This document shows positions 9,886 to 23,897 of a stretch of 64,000 nucleotides of DNA, in pieces. Position 1 is the stretch's first letter; each line of letters starts with the position of its first letter. The translations under genes were made by a program, and so were the position numbers. The notes below the pieces were generated by a model, which ran no database searches, had not been told where the DNA came from, and worked only from the letters and a program-made list of their open reading frames with translations. This stretch comes from Gammaproteobacteria bacterium (GTDB lineage: Bacteria; Pseudomonadota; Gammaproteobacteria; Pseudomonadales; Azotimanducaceae): contig JAAXKB010000048.1 in assembly GCA_012269545.1 (NCBI GenBank), positions 14,283-78,282 on the forward strand. The letters run 5' to 3'.

Positions 9886-11802
9886 TCAGCTCTCGCTTGG
9901 AGGCAAAAGATCCATCAACAGCCGATTCATGCGCGATACGTAGGTTGCCGGATCCTGTAGCGTTCCCCCTTCCGCTAAGCTGGCTTGATCAAACAACAGT
10001 TCGACCAGTTCAGCAAAACGGTCTTCGTCCACTTCGGTGTCCAACCGGTGCACCAGGGGATGCTCAGAATTGAACTCGAAGAACGGCTTGCTCTCAGGCA
10101 TCGTTTGCCCGCTGGCTTCGAGAATTTTGCGCATCTGAATGCCCACGCCGAAATCTGACAACACCAAACAAGCAGGAGAGTCCGTCAGACGCTTGGAAGG
10201 CCGCACCCCTTCGACTTTGTCGCCAATGACTGCCTGAATGCGCTCGGTCAGCGGGTGTTCGTCGGCCTCTTCGTCACTCTTGTCATCATCGGGCTTAGCC
10301 TCACCGGGTAGGGTCACATCACCGCGCATCACATCAACAAAGGGCACGCCCTCGTACTCGGAGAGCGAACTCATCAGCCATTCATCGATTCGATCGAACA
10401 TCAACAGCACTTCCACACCTTTGTCCTTAAAGATCTCAAGGTGCGGGCTGCGGCTGGCGGTTTCATAGGTTTCGGCGCAAATGTAGTAAATGCTCTCCTG
10501 TCCTTCTTTTTTGCGCGCCAGATAGTCTTCCAGACCTACATTTTTGACGTTGCCCTCGCCGGATGTCGATGCAAAACGCAGCAGCTTCATGATCGCGGTG
10601 CGGTTGGCAAAGTCTTCGCCGGCACCTTCTTTAAGGACCTCTCCGAATTCGTCCCAAAACGCCTGGTATTGCTCTGGCTCTTTCTTTGCCATGTCTTCCA
10701 ACATGCTCAGCACACGCTTTGTCACCGCGTTGCGGATCGAGGTAACGCGTTCGTCTTGCTGCAAAATTTCCCGAGACACGTTTAGGGGCAGGTCGTTAGA
10801 GTCGATCACGCCCTTAACGAAACGCAGATATAGGGGCAGGAACTGATCGGCATCGTCCATGATGAATACGCGCTGCACGTACAGCTTCAGTCCTTTCGGC
10901 ATCTCGCGGTTATATAAATCAAACGGTGCGCGCTTGGGCAAATAGATCAGGCTTGTGTACTCGAACTTGCCCTCCACTCGATTGTGACTCCAGCTTAGCG
11001 GGTCCTCAAAATCGTGGGAGACATGCTTATAGAACTCCTTGTATTCCTCGTCCTCCACGTCCGAGCGCGAGCGGGTCCACAATGCTTGGGCAGAGTTAAC
11101 CCCTTCAAGCTCGGACACAAACTCTTCGTCTTCTGAGGCACCGTAGCCGGGTTGCGAAAACATGCGCACAGGCACGCCAATGTGGTCGGAGTATCTCGTT
11201 ACGATGTGACGCAGACGAGCATCTTCGGCATATTCCAGTGCGTCTTCCTGCAAATGCAAAACGACCTGAGTGCCTCTAGCAAGGCCCTCTGCCACATCAA
11301 GGCTGTAGGCGTCCTCGCCAGTAGAACGCCAACGCACCCCATCACCACCAGCAGCGCTTTGGGTTAGCACTTCAACTTCCTTGGCCACCATGAAGGCGCT
11401 ATAAAAACCTACGCCGAACTGACCAATCAACTGGGAGTCAGACTTTTGATCGCCAGTGAGATTTGCCAGGAACTCTGCCGTGCCGGATTTGGCAATGGTG
11501 CCGAGATGGGCAATCACCTCATCCCGAGACATACCGATGCCATTATCCGCAATGCTCAGAGTCCCAGCGTCTTTGTCAAAAGTGACGTCGATATGGAAGT
11601 CGGCGTCATTGCCAATGAGTGCAGGTTCTTCAATGGATCGAAAACGCAGCTTGTCGATGGCATCGGACGCGTTGGATATGAGCTCTCGAAGAAAAATCTC
11701 GCGATTGGAATACAGCGAGTGGATCATCAGCTGCAGCAGCTGTTTGGCCTCGGTTTGAAAATTAAGAGTTTCGGACTGTTTTTCGGACTGCGTATCGCTC
11801 AT
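9886..11802 (-). CDS. htpG: molecular chaperone HtpG (Hsp90)
   Basis: Cytosolic ATP-dependent chaperone of the Hsp90 family, 638 residues. The GHKL ATPase domain is N-terminal ([40 protein letters not shown]); middle and C-terminal dimerisation domains follow. An acidic stretch around [12 protein letters not shown] lies near the middle/C-terminal domain boundary. The start at 11802 is preceded by GGGGAAG. A strong stem-loop separates it from sucD, so it probably has its own promoter, though no heat-shock promoter was identified. Confidence 0.97.
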   Translation of the reverse strand: MSDTQSEKQSETLNFQTEAKQLLQLMIHSLYSNREIFLRELISNASDAIDKLRFRSIEEPALIGNDADFHIDVTFDKDAGTLSIADNGIGMSRDEVIAHLGTIAKSGTAEFLANLTGDQKSDSQLIGQFGVGFYSAFMVAKEVEVLTQSAAGGDGVRWRSTGEDAYSLDVAEGLARGTQVVLHLQEDALEYAEDARLRHIVTRYSDHIGVPVRMFSQPGYGASEDEEFVSELEGVNSAQALWTRSRSDVEDEEYKEFYKHVSHDFEDPLSWSHNRVEGKFEYTSLIYLPKRAPFDLYNREMPKGLKLYVQRVFIMDDADQFLPLYLRFVKGVIDSNDLPLNVSREILQQDERVTSIRNAVTKRVLSMLEDMAKKEPEQYQAFWDEFGEVLKEGAGEDFANRTAIMKLLRFASTSGEGNVKNVGLEDYLARKKEGQESIYYICAETYETASRSPHLEIFKDKGVEVLLMFDRIDEWLMSSLSEYEGVPFVDVMRGDVTLPGEAKPDDDKSDEEADEHPLTERIQAVIGDKVEGVRPSKRLTDSPACLVLSDFGVGIQMRKILEASGQTMPESKPFFEFNSEHPLVHRLDTEVDEDRFAELVELLFDQASLAEGGTLQDPATYVSRMNRLLMDLLPPSES

Positions 11803-11877
11803 GTGACGTTCTTCCCCTCTGCATTGGTGAGATCTCCTATGCGCAGGAAGATGGGGGTTAGCGGGGGAAATTCAAGC

Positions 11878-11903
11878 GTTTCAGGGGCTGGCGCCCCTGA
11901 AAC
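11878..11903 (-). terminator. stem-loop downstream of sucD, putative terminator
   Basis: A perfect 11-bp inverted repeat (GTTTCAGGGGC / GCCCCTGAAAC) with a four-base loop begins 17 bases beyond the sucD stop. It lies between the TCA block and htpG. A long U-tract is lacking on both strands (CGCTTGAATTTC follows on the minus strand), so it may work as an inefficient terminator or as an mRNA 3' stabiliser. Confidence 0.6.
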
Positions 11904-11919
11904 ACAGCAGCAAAATACC

Positions 11920-12795
11920 TTAGCTCCAGCCGGTCACCTCAGCCAAGGCATCGCCGATTTCCGCCAAGCTGCGCACGGTACGAACGCCGGCATCTTGCAA
12001 TGCGGCAAATTTATCGTCCGCTGTACCCTTGCCTCCGGCAATGATGGCACCAGCGTGGCCCATACGCTTGCCCGGAGGTGCAGTCACACCAGCGATATAG
12101 CCTACTACCGGCTTGGTCACATGGGCTTTGATAAAGGCGGCAGCCTCTTCTTCAGCGTTACCGCCAATCTCGCCCACCATCACGATGGCTTCAGTGGCCG
12201 GATCTTTCTCGAACAACGCTAAAATGTCGATAAAGTGGCTGCCCGGAATCGGGTCACCACCAATACCAACGCAAGAACTTTGGCCAAAACCCCGGTCTGT
12301 CGTCTGTTTGACGGCCTCGTAGGTTAGGGTTCCCGAACGCGACACGATGCCGACTTTACCCGGCAGGTGTATGTCTCCTGGCATGATGCCGATTTTGCAT
12401 TCGCCGGGAGTGATCACACCCGGACAGTTGGGACCAATCATACGCGCCCCGCTTTGCTCAAGTCGCGCTTTCACAACCAGCATGTCCAGTGTTGGAATGC
12501 CTTCTGTGATGCATACAATGAGTTCGATGCCCGCATTCAGCGCTTCCAAAATCGAGTCTTTACAGAAACTTGCCGGCACGTAAATCACACTGGCCGTCGC
12601 GCCGGTTTGAGCTACAGCGTCGGACACCGTATCGAAAACTGGCAGGCCCAGATGTGTCGTTCCACCCTTGCCCGGCGTTACGCCCCCGACAAGCTGTGTG
12701 CCGTATGCCAACGCTTGCTCACTGTGCAGGGTACCCTGCGAACCGGTAAAACCCTGGCAAATCACCTTAGTGTCTTTATTGATCAAAATACTCAT
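11920..12795 (-). CDS. sucD: succinyl-CoA synthetase alpha subunit
   Basis: Alpha subunit of the TCA enzyme that couples succinyl-CoA hydrolysis to ATP or GTP formation. At 291 residues it has standard length. The CoA-binding N-terminal domain ([18 protein letters not shown]) and the phosphorylated histidine segment ([12 protein letters not shown]) are visible. Its ATG overlaps the sucC stop by four bases (12792-12795), so the subunits are translationally coupled. It is the last gene of the sdh-suc block before the stem-loop at 11878-11903. Confidence 0.97.
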   Translation of the reverse strand: MSILINKDTKVICQGFTGSQGTLHSEQALAYGTQLVGGVTPGKGGTTHLGLPVFDTVSDAVAQTGATASVIYVPASFCKDSILEALNAGIELIVCITEGIPTLDMLVVKARLEQSGARMIGPNCPGVITPGECKIGIMPGDIHLPGKVGIVSRSGTLTYEAVKQTTDRGFGQSSCVGIGGDPIPGSHFIDILALFEKDPATEAIVMVGEIGGNAEEEAAAFIKAHVTKPVVGYIAGVTAPPGKRMGHAGAIIAGGKGTADDKFAALQDAGVRTVRSLAEIGDALAEVTGWS

Positions 12796-13961
12796 GCTTG
12801 ACCTCCAGCCGCCGCTACGGCCTTTTCGACCGCATCTACCAGTGATTCACCGGGAATAATGTTTAATCCGCTATCCGCCAGCGTTTGACGGCCAAGGGCT
12901 GAATTATTGCCCTCAAAGCGCACCACGACAGGCACCTCAACACCCACCTCTTGAACCGCACCAATGATGCCCTCGGCAATGGTTGCGCAGCTGACGATGC
13001 CGCCAAAAATGTTGATCAGTACGGCTTTTACCGCTGAATCCGACAAAATGATCTTGAAGGCTTCGGCTACCGCCTCCTTGGTCGCACCGCCTCCAACATC
13101 TAGAAAGTTAGCTGGGTTACCGCCGTGCAGCTTCACCAAGTCCATGGTACCCATAGCCAGCCCAGCGCCGTTGACCATGCAGCCAATGTTGCCTTCCAGC
13201 GCCACGTAGTTGAGGCTGAATTCCGCCGCCTGCGCCTCACGCTCGTCCTCTTGGCTTGGGTCGTTCATCTCTGCAATGGCGGGCTGGCGATACAAGGCGT
13301 TACCGTCAATGTTGATTTTCGCGTCTAGGCAGTGAATGTCGCCATCTGTCGTGACGACTAGGGGATTAATTTCGAGCAAGGAGCAATCTGATTCCTCAAA
13401 AAGCTTAGATAAACCCATGAATAAATTGGAAAATTGTCGGATTTGAGCGCCTTTTAAACCGAGTTTGAATGCCAGTTCTCGGCCCTGATAGGGCTGGGCC
13501 CCCACTGCTGGATCGATGGTTGCGCGGAGGATTTTCTCAGGAGTTTCTTCGGCCACCTGTTCGATTTCTACGCCTCCTTCAGTAGACGCCATAAACACCA
13601 CTCGCCGGCTGCCTCGGTCAATAACCGCACTGAGGTAAAGCTCTCGTTCAATATCGGTGCAGCTTTCAACGTAGATCTTGCTGACCGGCTGACCGTTTTC
13701 GTCGGTCTGAATGGTGACGAGGTTCTTGCCAATCCAATGATCGGCAAAGGCGCGTATTTCGTCCAGAGAATCCGCCAACTTGACACCACCCGCCTTGCCT
13801 CGGCCACCTGCATGAACCTGCACCTTTACCACCCAGCGATCGCCGCCAATTTTTTGTGCTGCTGCAACGGCTTCGTCTGCGGTATCTACCGCGTACCCTT
13901 CTGAGACAGGTAAGCCATACTGCGCAAACAGACTCTTGGCCTGATACTCGTGTAGATTCAT
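12792..13961 (-). CDS. sucC: succinyl-CoA synthetase beta subunit
   Basis: ATP-grasp beta subunit of succinyl-CoA synthetase, 389 residues. The N-terminus [19 protein letters not shown], the nucleotide-binding [13 protein letters not shown] and the CoA-side [14 protein letters not shown] are diagnostic. It is separated from lpdA by about 100 bases containing a stem-loop, so sucCD may be partly uncoupled from sucAB-lpdA, but they are on the same strand and in pathway order. Confidence 0.97.
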   Translation of the reverse strand: MNLHEYQAKSLFAQYGLPVSEGYAVDTADEAVAAAQKIGGDRWVVKVQVHAGGRGKAGGVKLADSLDEIRAFADHWIGKNLVTIQTDENGQPVSKIYVESCTDIERELYLSAVIDRGSRRVVFMASTEGGVEIEQVAEETPEKILRATIDPAVGAQPYQGRELAFKLGLKGAQIRQFSNLFMGLSKLFEESDCSLLEINPLVVTTDGDIHCLDAKINIDGNALYRQPAIAEMNDPSQEDEREAQAAEFSLNYVALEGNIGCMVNGAGLAMGTMDLVKLHGGNPANFLDVGGGATKEAVAEAFKIILSDSAVKAVLINIFGGIVSCATIAEGIIGAVQEVGVEVPVVVRFEGNNSALGRQTLADSGLNIIPGESLVDAVEKAVAAAGGQA

Positions 13962-14003
13962 GGTGTTTCATCCTCCCTTTTACTGATTCACCCAACGGCA
14001 TTT

Positions 14004-14024
14004 GACGCCGCGTAATGTGGCGTC
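14004..14024. other. stem-loop in the lpdA-sucC gap
   Basis: GACGCC (14004-14009) pairs with GGCGTC (14019-14024) across a nine-base loop. No T-run follows on either strand. It could be an mRNA processing or attenuation element inside the operon; this is weak evidence. Confidence 0.35.
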
Positions 14025-14063
14025 GATTCAACATCGACAACGGCTGGAATGCCAACCGGACGG

Positions 14064-16746
<2,683 letters not shown>

Positions 16747-16748
16747 GC

Positions 16749-19613
16749 TTAGTGTCCATTCTCCATGTCGTCACGGGGCTCTTCTGTGAGAGCGGTTTGA
16801 ACGAGTTGTTGCTGTTGTTCGTTGTGCACGCTGGCGTACCCCACGGCCGGGGCCGCAAAGGCTTCACGGCCCGCATAGTGCAGCGAGGGAACCTTGTCGA
16901 GCCGATTGATGACACGCCGAATGCGGTGTTGTATCGAGAACCAAGCACCTTGGTTGATTGGCTCTTCCTGACACCAGATTACCTGTTCTACGTTGGTGAA
17001 ACCGCTGAGCTCTTGGAGCAGTTCCTCATCTGGAAAGGGATAGAGCTGCTCAATGCGCACAATCGCTACATTGTCGAGTTTTTGTTCAGCACGGGCTTCC
17101 CACAAATCGTAAAAAACCTTACCGCTGCACAGCACGACACGCTTTGCCTTGTCGCAGAGCGATGGCTGAGATTCGCCGATCACAAGCTGGAACTGGCCAT
17201 CACACAACTCGTCGACTGTAGAAACCGCTAACTTGTGACGAAGCAGGCTCTTCGGAGTCATCGCAATCAGCGGCTTTCGCGTCGGCCGGATCGCCTGACG
17301 ACGCAGCATGTGGTAGACCTGTGCTGGCGTTGAAGGCACGCAGATCTGCATATTGCGCTCAGCGCAAAGCTGCAGAAAACGCTCCAGTCGTGCTGACGAG
17401 TGCTCTGGACCGGCTCCTTCGAAGCCGTGCGGCAGCAGCATGGTTAATCCACACAAACGGGCCCATTTGGTTTCTCCTGAGCTGATGAACTGATCAATCA
17501 CAACCTGAGCGCCGTTGGCAAAGTCGCCAAATTGCGCCTCCCAAACAACCAAGGTACCCGGAGTGGTGGTCGCATAGCCGTATTCAAAAGCCAGAACAGC
17601 TTCTTCGGAAAGCAGTGAATCGTAGACGTCAAAAGTCACGTCATCTCGCAATCGATTCAAAGGAATCAGACGCGAACCGTCCTTTTGGTTGTGCAGCGCA
17701 GCATGACGATGGGAAAACGTGCCGACTCCCACGTCTTGGCCGGTCAATCGCACGGGGTACCCCTGATCGATCAGCGTGGCGTAGGCCATAACCTCGGCCA
17801 TGCCCCAGTTGACCGACATCGCGCCTGCCGCCATACGATGGCGATCTTCCAAAATTTTGCTTACCTGCCGATGCAGGACAAATCCGTCGGGCAAGCTCTC
17901 CATCCGAGCGGATAGCTCTTGGAAGGCAGCACTATCAAAACGGGTATCTGCTGGCGTATCCAAACTCGAATCCAAATAGGGCGTCCAGTCGACAAATAAC
18001 TTGGTATCCGGTTCATGCACCAATTCCAGAGCAACGCTCTCGCCAGACTCCAGCCGCGTGCGGTAACGCTCGGTCATCGCTTCAATCGCCTCTGCCTTAC
18101 CAACACCATCAGCCACCATCTTTTCACTGAAGGAGGCGCAAACCGTGTTTTGCGTGCGGATTTTCTGATACATCAACGGCTGAGTCTTCATGGGCTCTTC
18201 GGCTTCATTATGACCACGACGTCGATAACAGATCAGATCGATAACCACGTCTTTGCGAAATTCCATGCGATAGTCGGCAGCCAGCTGAGTCGCAAAAATA
18301 ACCGCCTCAGGGTCATCACCATTCACGTGCAGGATTGGCGCCTGAATCATCTTGGCCACTTCGGTACAGTATTCGGTGGACCGAGCATCAATCTGCTTGT
18401 GCGTGGTGAAGCCAATCTGGTTGTTCACGATTATGTGGACGCTACCGCCCGTTTTGAAACCGCGGGTTTGAGACATCTGGAAGGTTTCCATCACTACACC
18501 TTGGCCCGCGAACGCGGCGTCGCCGTGAATGATGATTGGGGCAACCAAGTTCCCAGCGTAGTCTTTACGACGATCTTGCCGAGCGCGGACGGAGCCTTCT
18601 GCCACTGGCGCAACGATCTCCAAATGCGAGGGGTTAAACGACAGCGCGAGGTGCATCTCACCGCCCGGGGTCATCACATTGGATGAAAAACCTTGGTGGT
18701 ATTTGACGTCACCAGAGCCGTTTTCGCTTTGTACCCGGCCATCAAATTCATCGAACAACTCGCCGGGATTTTTACCCAGCACGTTCACCAAAACATTGAG
18801 TCGACCGCGATGCGCCATCGCAATCACTGATTCTCGGATGCCGTGAGTGCCCAGACGCTGAAGCAGTTCGTGCAACATGGGGATCAAGCTCTCGCCGCCC
18901 TCAAGACCAAAACGTTTGGTTCCCGGGTAACGCCGATGCAGATACTTTTCTAACCCTTCTGCTGCAATCAGGCGTTCCAGAATTCGCTGCTTTTGCTGAT
19001 CATCAAACTGCGGCTTGCCTCGGGCACTCTCTAATCTTTGCTGCACCCAGAGCTGTTCGCGCGCATCCACAATATGCATGTATTCCGCGCCGATGGAGCC
19101 GCAGTAAGTGCTCTCCAGGGCATCTACTAAATCTCTGAGCTTCGCAGCCCCATCGCCATAGTGGAATGTGCCAGTCTGAAAGGTTTCATCCAGACTGGCC
19201 GGCGATAAGTTATGGTACGCAAGATCAAGCACCGGCATATCAGGGCGCTCCATCATCCCCAATGGATCGATATCAGCTCGCTTGTGTCCCCGATGGCGAT
19301 AAGCGGCCACCAAATCTTGCACCCGCATTTGCTGTGTTTCATGGGCGCTGGAGATCTTGGTGGAAACTTTCTCAGGACGCGCTTTCAGCCGGTTCCGGCC
19401 AAGGCGCTCAAAATGTTGAATAACTTCAGAGTGAGGGGTATCTGGGCCAATGGTGCTTGCTACCGTAGGCAATGTATCAAAATAACTGCGCCACACCTCT
19501 GGGACCGAGCTGGGATCCTGCAGATACTCTTCGTACAGAGCTTCAATGTAGGCGGCGTTCTGTCCGCCAAGGTGAGAGCTACGCAGCATGCGCTGCATGA
19601 ATCCTTCAGTCAC
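16749..19613 (-). CDS. sucA: 2-oxoglutarate dehydrogenase E1
   Basis: Thiamine-diphosphate E1 subunit that decarboxylates 2-oxoglutarate. Start choice: GTG at 19613 has an AGAGGAA ribosome site five bases upstream, while the next ATG (19598) has none; both give the conserved [20 protein letters not shown] start. From the GTG the protein is 954 residues, a normal length. ThDP and substrate segments are visible ([29 protein letters not shown]; the transketolase-like domain with [14 protein letters not shown]). It heads sucAB-lpdA-sucCD. Confidence 0.96.
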   Translation of the reverse strand: MTEGFMQRMLRSSHLGGQNAAYIEALYEEYLQDPSSVPEVWRSYFDTLPTVASTIGPDTPHSEVIQHFERLGRNRLKARPEKVSTKISSAHETQQMRVQDLVAAYRHRGHKRADIDPLGMMERPDMPVLDLAYHNLSPASLDETFQTGTFHYGDGAAKLRDLVDALESTYCGSIGAEYMHIVDAREQLWVQQRLESARGKPQFDDQQKQRILERLIAAEGLEKYLHRRYPGTKRFGLEGGESLIPMLHELLQRLGTHGIRESVIAMAHRGRLNVLVNVLGKNPGELFDEFDGRVQSENGSGDVKYHQGFSSNVMTPGGEMHLALSFNPSHLEIVAPVAEGSVRARQDRRKDYAGNLVAPIIIHGDAAFAGQGVVMETFQMSQTRGFKTGGSVHIIVNNQIGFTTHKQIDARSTEYCTEVAKMIQAPILHVNGDDPEAVIFATQLAADYRMEFRKDVVIDLICYRRRGHNEAEEPMKTQPLMYQKIRTQNTVCASFSEKMVADGVGKAEAIEAMTERYRTRLESGESVALELVHEPDTKLFVDWTPYLDSSLDTPADTRFDSAAFQELSARMESLPDGFVLHRQVSKILEDRHRMAAGAMSVNWGMAEVMAYATLIDQGYPVRLTGQDVGVGTFSHRHAALHNQKDGSRLIPLNRLRDDVTFDVYDSLLSEEAVLAFEYGYATTTPGTLVVWEAQFGDFANGAQVVIDQFISSGETKWARLCGLTMLLPHGFEGAGPEHSSARLERFLQLCAERNMQICVPSTPAQVYHMLRRQAIRPTRKPLIAMTPKSLLRHKLAVSTVDELCDGQFQLVIGESQPSLCDKAKRVVLCSGKVFYDLWEARAEQKLDNVAIVRIEQLYPFPDEELLQELSGFTNVEQVIWCQEEPINQGAWFSIQHRIRRVINRLDKVPSLHYAGREAFAAPAVGYASVHNEQQQQLVQTALTEEPRDDMENGH

Positions 19614-19963
19614 CGTATTCCTCTTTTCTTTACTGACGAGCACGTTTTGTCTGTCATGCTCTTCGGTTTGTTACTCGCTCATGTTTCATCGGCACGGATT
19701 CGTTGGGCTCATGCCCACGCGTCTTTGCATTACGGCTTGTTTCGATGCTTTAGCGTTAGGCAGGTCTACCTGCCCTTGGGTTTCGCTGGGCGGGGCTTGA
19801 ATCGCTCTACTGCCTTGCCTCCACCGAGCTTTTCCGGAGATTGAATTCTCGACTTTCGCGGCGGCATTGCCAAGGTTTTTGAGCACAATAATCGACTAAA
19901 AGGCCGCTACGAGCGGCGGCCTGACTGGTTTTGGGTCTCGCCCAAGGAATTTTATCCGTTTTG
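19614..19963. other. sucA-sdhB intergenic region, leader of the suc genes
   Basis: About 350 bases without a convincing gene. It holds the sdhB terminator (19898-19922) and a short dyad (GGCAGG 19759-19764 with CCTGCC 19769-19774). The remaining stretch upstream of sucA probably contains the suc promoter, but I could not assign -35 and -10 boxes with confidence. A 66-codon minus-strand frame at 19686-19886 has no ribosome site and was not called. Confidence 0.5.
19898..19922 (-). terminator. rho-independent terminator after sdhB
   Basis: On the minus strand AGGCCGC pairs with GCGGCCT across an eight-base loop and is followed directly by TTT (CCTTTTAG). It lies about 40 bases after the sdhB stop. 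It suggests that the sdh operon ends here and that sucA is transcribed from its own promoter or by read-through. Confidence 0.7.
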
Positions 19964-20668
19964 CTAGGTTCCCTGCTGCATCAGCATCGTTCGGATCTTA
20001 CCAATTGCCCGGGTTGGGTTGAGTCCCTTGGGGCATACGCTGACACAGTTCATGATGCCTCTGCAGCGAAAGACACTGAATGGGTCGTCCAAATTAGCAA
20101 GCCGCTCCTCGGTGTCTGTGTCCCGAGAATCCGCTAAGAAGCGATAGGCCTGCAAAAGACCAGCAGGGCCAATGAACTTATCAGGGTTCCACCAAAATGA
20201 TGGGCACGAGGTCGAGCAGCAAGCGCAAAGGATACACTCGTACAACCCATCAAGTTTTTCTCGCTCTTCCGGACTTTGCAGTCGCTCTTGAGCGGGAGGC
20301 GCTTCTTTGTTCACTAGGTAGGGCTGTACCTTCGCGTACTGATTATAGAATTGGCTCATGTCGACAACGAGGTCGCGTACTACCGGAAGTCCCGGCAAGG
20401 GACGCAGAACCAGTTTATTGCGTTTCACGACTTCCGATACCGGCGTGATGCACGCAAGTCCGTTCTTACCATTCATGTTGACACCGTCGGAGCCGCAAAC
20501 GCCCTCGCGGCAGCTACGGCGAAAGCTCAACGTTGGGTCGGCATCCTTCATTAAATGCAGAACGTCCAGAACCATTAAATCCCTGCCTTCCGGCAGCTCG
20601 ACTTCCACATCACGCATTACCGGCACTTCGTCCAGATCCGGGTTGTAGCGATAGACACTTACTTGCAT
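19964..20668 (-). CDS. sdhB: succinate dehydrogenase iron-sulfur subunit
   Basis: Electron-transfer subunit of complex II, 234 residues. Three clusters can be read from the cysteines: the [2Fe-2S] set in SCREGVCGSDG with the later NGLAC, the [4Fe-4S] set in CILCACCSTSCP, and the [3Fe-4S] set in CRGIMNCVSVCPKGLNP. It carries electrons from SdhA to quinone at SdhCD. It is the last gene of sdhCDAB, 46 bases after sdhA, and a terminator follows. Confidence 0.97.
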   Translation of the reverse strand: MQVSVYRYNPDLDEVPVMRDVEVELPEGRDLMVLDVLHLMKDADPTLSFRRSCREGVCGSDGVNMNGKNGLACITPVSEVVKRNKLVLRPLPGLPVVRDLVVDMSQFYNQYAKVQPYLVNKEAPPAQERLQSPEEREKLDGLYECILCACCSTSCPSFWWNPDKFIGPAGLLQAYRFLADSRDTDTEERLANLDDPFSVFRCRGIMNCVSVCPKGLNPTRAIGKIRTMLMQQGT

Positions 20669-20714
20669 AACAGTAAACCTAATTCTTAGTAAAGACGTTT
20701 AAAATGTATCTGGC

Positions 20715-22487
20715 CTAGTAAACCCGTTCTTTGGGTTCGAAGGCCTCCATCGTGCGCGGCGCAAAGTTCACGTCTCGCTTGCCAACGCGCTTATCTTCGG
20801 GGAAGTACATTGAGTGGCATAACCAGTTCTCGTCGTCACGGGATTGGTAATCGTCACGCGCGTGCGCCCCTCGGCTTTCTTTTCTGCCCTCTGCGGTAAT
20901 CGCCGTGGCTTCCGCCACTTCCAACAGGTTGTCCAGCTCTAATGCTTCCAACCGCGCCGTGTTAAATGCTGAGGACTTGTCTGGCATGTTCGCTTTCTCA
21001 ATCCGCTCGCGCAGATCCGCTAGCTGCTTGATGCCGTCCTGCATATTCTTTTCTGTGCGGAACACGCCGAAACTGTTCTGCATGGTGGTTTGCAGTTCTT
21101 TCTTCAGGTCATAAATCGACTCTCCGTCGCCGGATTCATTCCAGCGATTCAAGCGCGCCATGGACGCTTCGATATCAGATTCGCTCGCCTCTCGATAGGA
21201 GACGCCCTGACGCATGACCTGCTCAATGTGCAAACCTGCTGCCCGACCGAACACCACCAAGTCCAGCAATGAGTTTCCGCCCAATCGGTTTGCACCGTGG
21301 ACCGAGACACAGGCGGCTTCGCCGGCAGCATACAATCCCTCAACTGCGACATCCTGTCCCGACGCGTCTTGCGTCAAAGCCTGTCCGCTAACTTGAGTCG
21401 GAATGCCGCCCATCATGTAGTGACACGTCGGCACCACTGGAATGGGTTCTTTGACCGGGTCAACGTGGGCGAAGGTGCGCGACAGCTCTAGGATGCCCGG
21501 CAGACGACTATTCAGCACTTCCTCTCCCAAGTGGTCGAGCTTCAGTTTGACGTGATCCCCTTCCGGACCGCAGCCTCTGCCCTCAATGATCTCAATTACC
21601 ATGGAACGAGCAACGACGTCTCTACCGGCCAAATCCTTGGCTGACGGTGCGTAGCGCTCCATAAAGCGCTCGCCGTCCTTATTGATCAGATAGCCGCCCT
21701 CACCGCGGCATCCCTCGGTGACTAGCGTGCCAGCGCCAGCTATGCCCGTCGGGTGGAACTGCCACATCTCAATGTCTTGGACAGGAACACCTGCTCGCAA
21801 CGCCATGCCAATGCCGTCGCCCGTGCACATCAACGCGTTCGTGGTCGATGCGTAAATGCGTCCAGCGCCGCCGGTCGCAACAACGGTGGCCTTGGAGCTG
21901 ATGTGAACGACTTCGCCAGTTTCCATGCACAGAGCGATCACACCAACGACGACGCCGTCTTGATTTTTCACCATGTCCACAGCAAACCACTCATTTAAAA
22001 AGGTCGTTTCTGCTTTGACATTGGCCTGATACAGCGTATGCAGCAGGGCGTGACCGGTACGGTCTGCGGCTGCGCAGGTACGCGCTGCCTGACCACCATT
22101 ACCAAAATCCTTGGACTGTCCGCCAAACGGACGCTGATAGATGCGTCCGCTCTCGGTGCGAGAAAAAGGCAGCCCCATGTGCTCGAGTTCGAACACCGCT
22201 TGAGGTCCTTCAGAACACATGTATTCGATGGCGTCTTGGTCTCCAATATAGTCTGACCCTTTGACGGTGTCGTACATATGCCAGCGCCAGTCATCGTTCG
22301 GGTCGTCACTGGCTATCGCGCAGGTGATACCGCCTTGAGCTGAAACCGTATGCGATCGAGTAGGAAAGACCTTGCTGATTACCGCTGTCTTCAAACCTGA
22401 CTGGGCCAACTGCAGCGCAGCGCGAAGGCCAGAACCTCCGCCACCTACGATCACGCCGTCGAACTCCATTTTGCGAATTTGAGCCAT
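20715..22487 (-). CDS. sdhA: succinate dehydrogenase flavoprotein subunit
   Basis: FAD-containing catalytic subunit of complex II that oxidises succinate to fumarate. At 590 residues it has family length. The dinucleotide fold [14 protein letters not shown], the FAD-linked histidine in SHTVSAQGG and the substrate-site [14 protein letters not shown] are visible. The start at 22487 has an AGGAAAT ribosome site. It sits between sdhD and sdhB. Confidence 0.97.
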   Translation of the reverse strand: MAQIRKMEFDGVIVGGGGSGLRAALQLAQSGLKTAVISKVFPTRSHTVSAQGGITCAIASDDPNDDWRWHMYDTVKGSDYIGDQDAIEYMCSEGPQAVFELEHMGLPFSRTESGRIYQRPFGGQSKDFGNGGQAARTCAAADRTGHALLHTLYQANVKAETTFLNEWFAVDMVKNQDGVVVGVIALCMETGEVVHISSKATVVATGGAGRIYASTTNALMCTGDGIGMALRAGVPVQDIEMWQFHPTGIAGAGTLVTEGCRGEGGYLINKDGERFMERYAPSAKDLAGRDVVARSMVIEIIEGRGCGPEGDHVKLKLDHLGEEVLNSRLPGILELSRTFAHVDPVKEPIPVVPTCHYMMGGIPTQVSGQALTQDASGQDVAVEGLYAAGEAACVSVHGANRLGGNSLLDLVVFGRAAGLHIEQVMRQGVSYREASESDIEASMARLNRWNESGDGESIYDLKKELQTTMQNSFGVFRTEKNMQDGIKQLADLRERIEKANMPDKSSAFNTARLEALELDNLLEVAEATAITAEGRKESRGAHARDDYQSRDDENWLCHSMYFPEDKRVGKRDVNFAPRTMEAFEPKERVY

Positions 22488-22511
22488 GAGTTATTTCCTA
22501 CAAATAAATTC

Positions 22512-22889
22512 TTAAAATTGCCAAACCAGTCGCATTGCCCACACGAGATAGACAAAGAGCACAAGTAAACACACCGCCTGATAGGCAAAACGCACCGATG
22601 TAGCGTACTGCCCAACGTGAGCTGGCCGCAGATAATCTGTGCCAATGGTCCAAAGACCAATCCATGCGTGTGCTACCGTCGACAGGACAGCCAGCGTTCC
22701 TGCAATCTTCATTGCCGGCGAACCGAAAAACGCCGTCAAAGCTGCAAAATCAATATTCTGCGTGAACAGGAAAAAAGCCATTACCCACGAAAAATACACG
22801 GTAAGAATAACCGCGGTGGAACGCTGCACAACCCAATCTGATAGACCACTGTTGGACAGGGCCATTACTTGAGAAACCTGCTTTACCAT
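22512..22889 (-). CDS. sdhD: succinate dehydrogenase membrane anchor SdhD
   Basis: Small membrane anchor of complex II, 125 residues with three predicted helices (near 25-48, 58-80 and 95-120). The segment VAHAWIGLWTIGTDYLRP is the conserved SdhD region holding the heme- and quinone-site residues. It overlaps sdhC by seven bases, which implies coupled translation of the two anchors. Confidence 0.93.
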   Translation of the reverse strand: MVKQVSQVMALSNSGLSDWVVQRSTAVILTVYFSWVMAFFLFTQNIDFAALTAFFGSPAMKIAGTLAVLSTVAHAWIGLWTIGTDYLRPAHVGQYATSVRFAYQAVCLLVLFVYLVWAMRLVWQF

Positions 22890-23257
22890 AACATTGCTCC
22901 GATGACGCCGGTCGAGATAACCGTGAGAACAATAACGATCACTGATCCGCGTTGGGCGGCGGCAACAGAGTCGCCGAGGTGAAAGTCCATTAAAATGTGT
23001 TTGAGCCCCGCCAAAATATGGAATTCAAGCGCGGCGATGAGGCCGAGCAGAATAAACTTACCCAGAGGCTGGGCAACGAGGTGCTGGGCAGCTGCAAAAC
23101 CCTCGGGTGACGCCAGCGCCAAATCAAGCGCGTACAGCGCAAAAGCTAATCCCACAAACAACACGACCCCTGTGATTCGGTGCGTAATGGAAACAATGGC
23201 TGCCAGCGGGAAACTGAAGGCGAGTAAGTTCAGGTTGACAGGTCTGTCTGTCTTCAT
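22883..23257 (-). CDS. sdhC: succinate dehydrogenase cytochrome b556 subunit
   Basis: Heme b-binding membrane anchor of complex II, 124 residues and three helices. PVNLNLLAFSFPLAAI and SITHRITGV form the typical SdhC N-terminus, and the heme histidine is in HILAGLKHILMD. A TTG at 23263 is in frame, but the ATG at 23257 has an AGGA box seven bases upstream and matches the family start. It is the first gene of sdhCDAB and is divergent from gltA. Confidence 0.95.
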   Translation of the reverse strand: MKTDRPVNLNLLAFSFPLAAIVSITHRITGVVLFVGLAFALYALDLALASPEGFAAAQHLVAQPLGKFILLGLIAALEFHILAGLKHILMDFHLGDSVAAAQRGSVIVIVLTVISTGVIGAMLW

Positions 23258-23266
23258 GGCCAAATC

Positions 23267-23377
23267 CTAAATGTGATGAAAGTCAGGAGCGTTCTTGATT
23301 CCCAAGGCGCCGGCAGCGGTTTTGCCGCAGGCCCGGACACCGCTGGGTAATCTCGAAGCGTCGATTTTAGTCGCCAT
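23267..23377 (-). CDS. possible 36-codon leader ORF just upstream of sdhC
   Basis: A minus-strand ATG frame (MATKIDASRLPSG..., ending in HHI) stops at 23267. The bases of its TAG stop are part of the AGGA ribosome site of sdhC. No good ribosome site precedes its own ATG. It may be chance, or a short leader whose translation affects sdhC initiation. I recognise no family. Confidence 0.22.
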   Translation of the reverse strand: MATKIDASRLPSGVRACGKTAAGALGIKNAPDFHHI

Positions 23378-23897
23378 CAGCGGTAAAGCCAAGAAGGATC
23401 CCCTGAATCATTTGCGTCAGCTCTTGGCCATCGACTTGACGGCAATGTCCTGCGCTACCAATTCACCCGCCGAATCACCCGGGCCCTTCGCGATCCCGCG
23501 ACCACGCTGCAAAAAGCACATCGGACCTGGTCTGCAGCAATGCGACAACCGCCGACGCAAACTGATGGTCGTCAAAAAAACCAACAGTGCTGGAAATAGT
23601 GCTGACTTTCGTCAATGATACTCAGACTTGGCTCGAGATAGATGCGTTCGCCTGCGAGCAGTCTGCAAACACTATCACGCCTTTCACAGGGCACTGTGAA
23701 GCGTAAACCTAAGCAGTTTTGAGCAACCATAAAAAATCACGCAGAACAAAATTTGATGTTTATGCTGTCTGAAAGCTTCTGACCATTTGCGACTTGGCCA
23801 CCATTGGGCAACGAAACAGAATAAACGACATTACATTTAGGGCTTAGCTAACCGCGCAATTGCGTCCGGGTAAGTACAGTAGAACTGGGGAGAGACG
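23378..23897. other. gltA-sdhC divergent regulatory region
   Basis: An unusually long divergent gap (640 bases between the gltA and sdhC start codons). The gltA-proximal 250 bases are AT-richer and should hold the gltA promoter; the sdhC-proximal half is GC-rich. A 107-codon plus-strand frame at 23295-23618 has no ribosome site or recognisable similarity and was not called. In many proteobacteria gltA and sdh are controlled from such a shared region, but I could not assign operators by eye. Confidence 0.5.

Noticed and set aside
18015-18686. 223-codon plus-strand frame
   Set aside because: Lies entirely antisense to sucA, lacks a ribosome site and recognisable domains; it is a shadow frame.
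19686-19886. 66-codon minus-strand frame between sdhB and sucA
   Set aside because: No start signal and no recognisable pattern; region better explained as the suc leader.
23295-23618. 107-codon frame upstream of gltA
   Set aside because: No ribosome site, no family similarity, lies in the gltA-sdhC regulatory gap.
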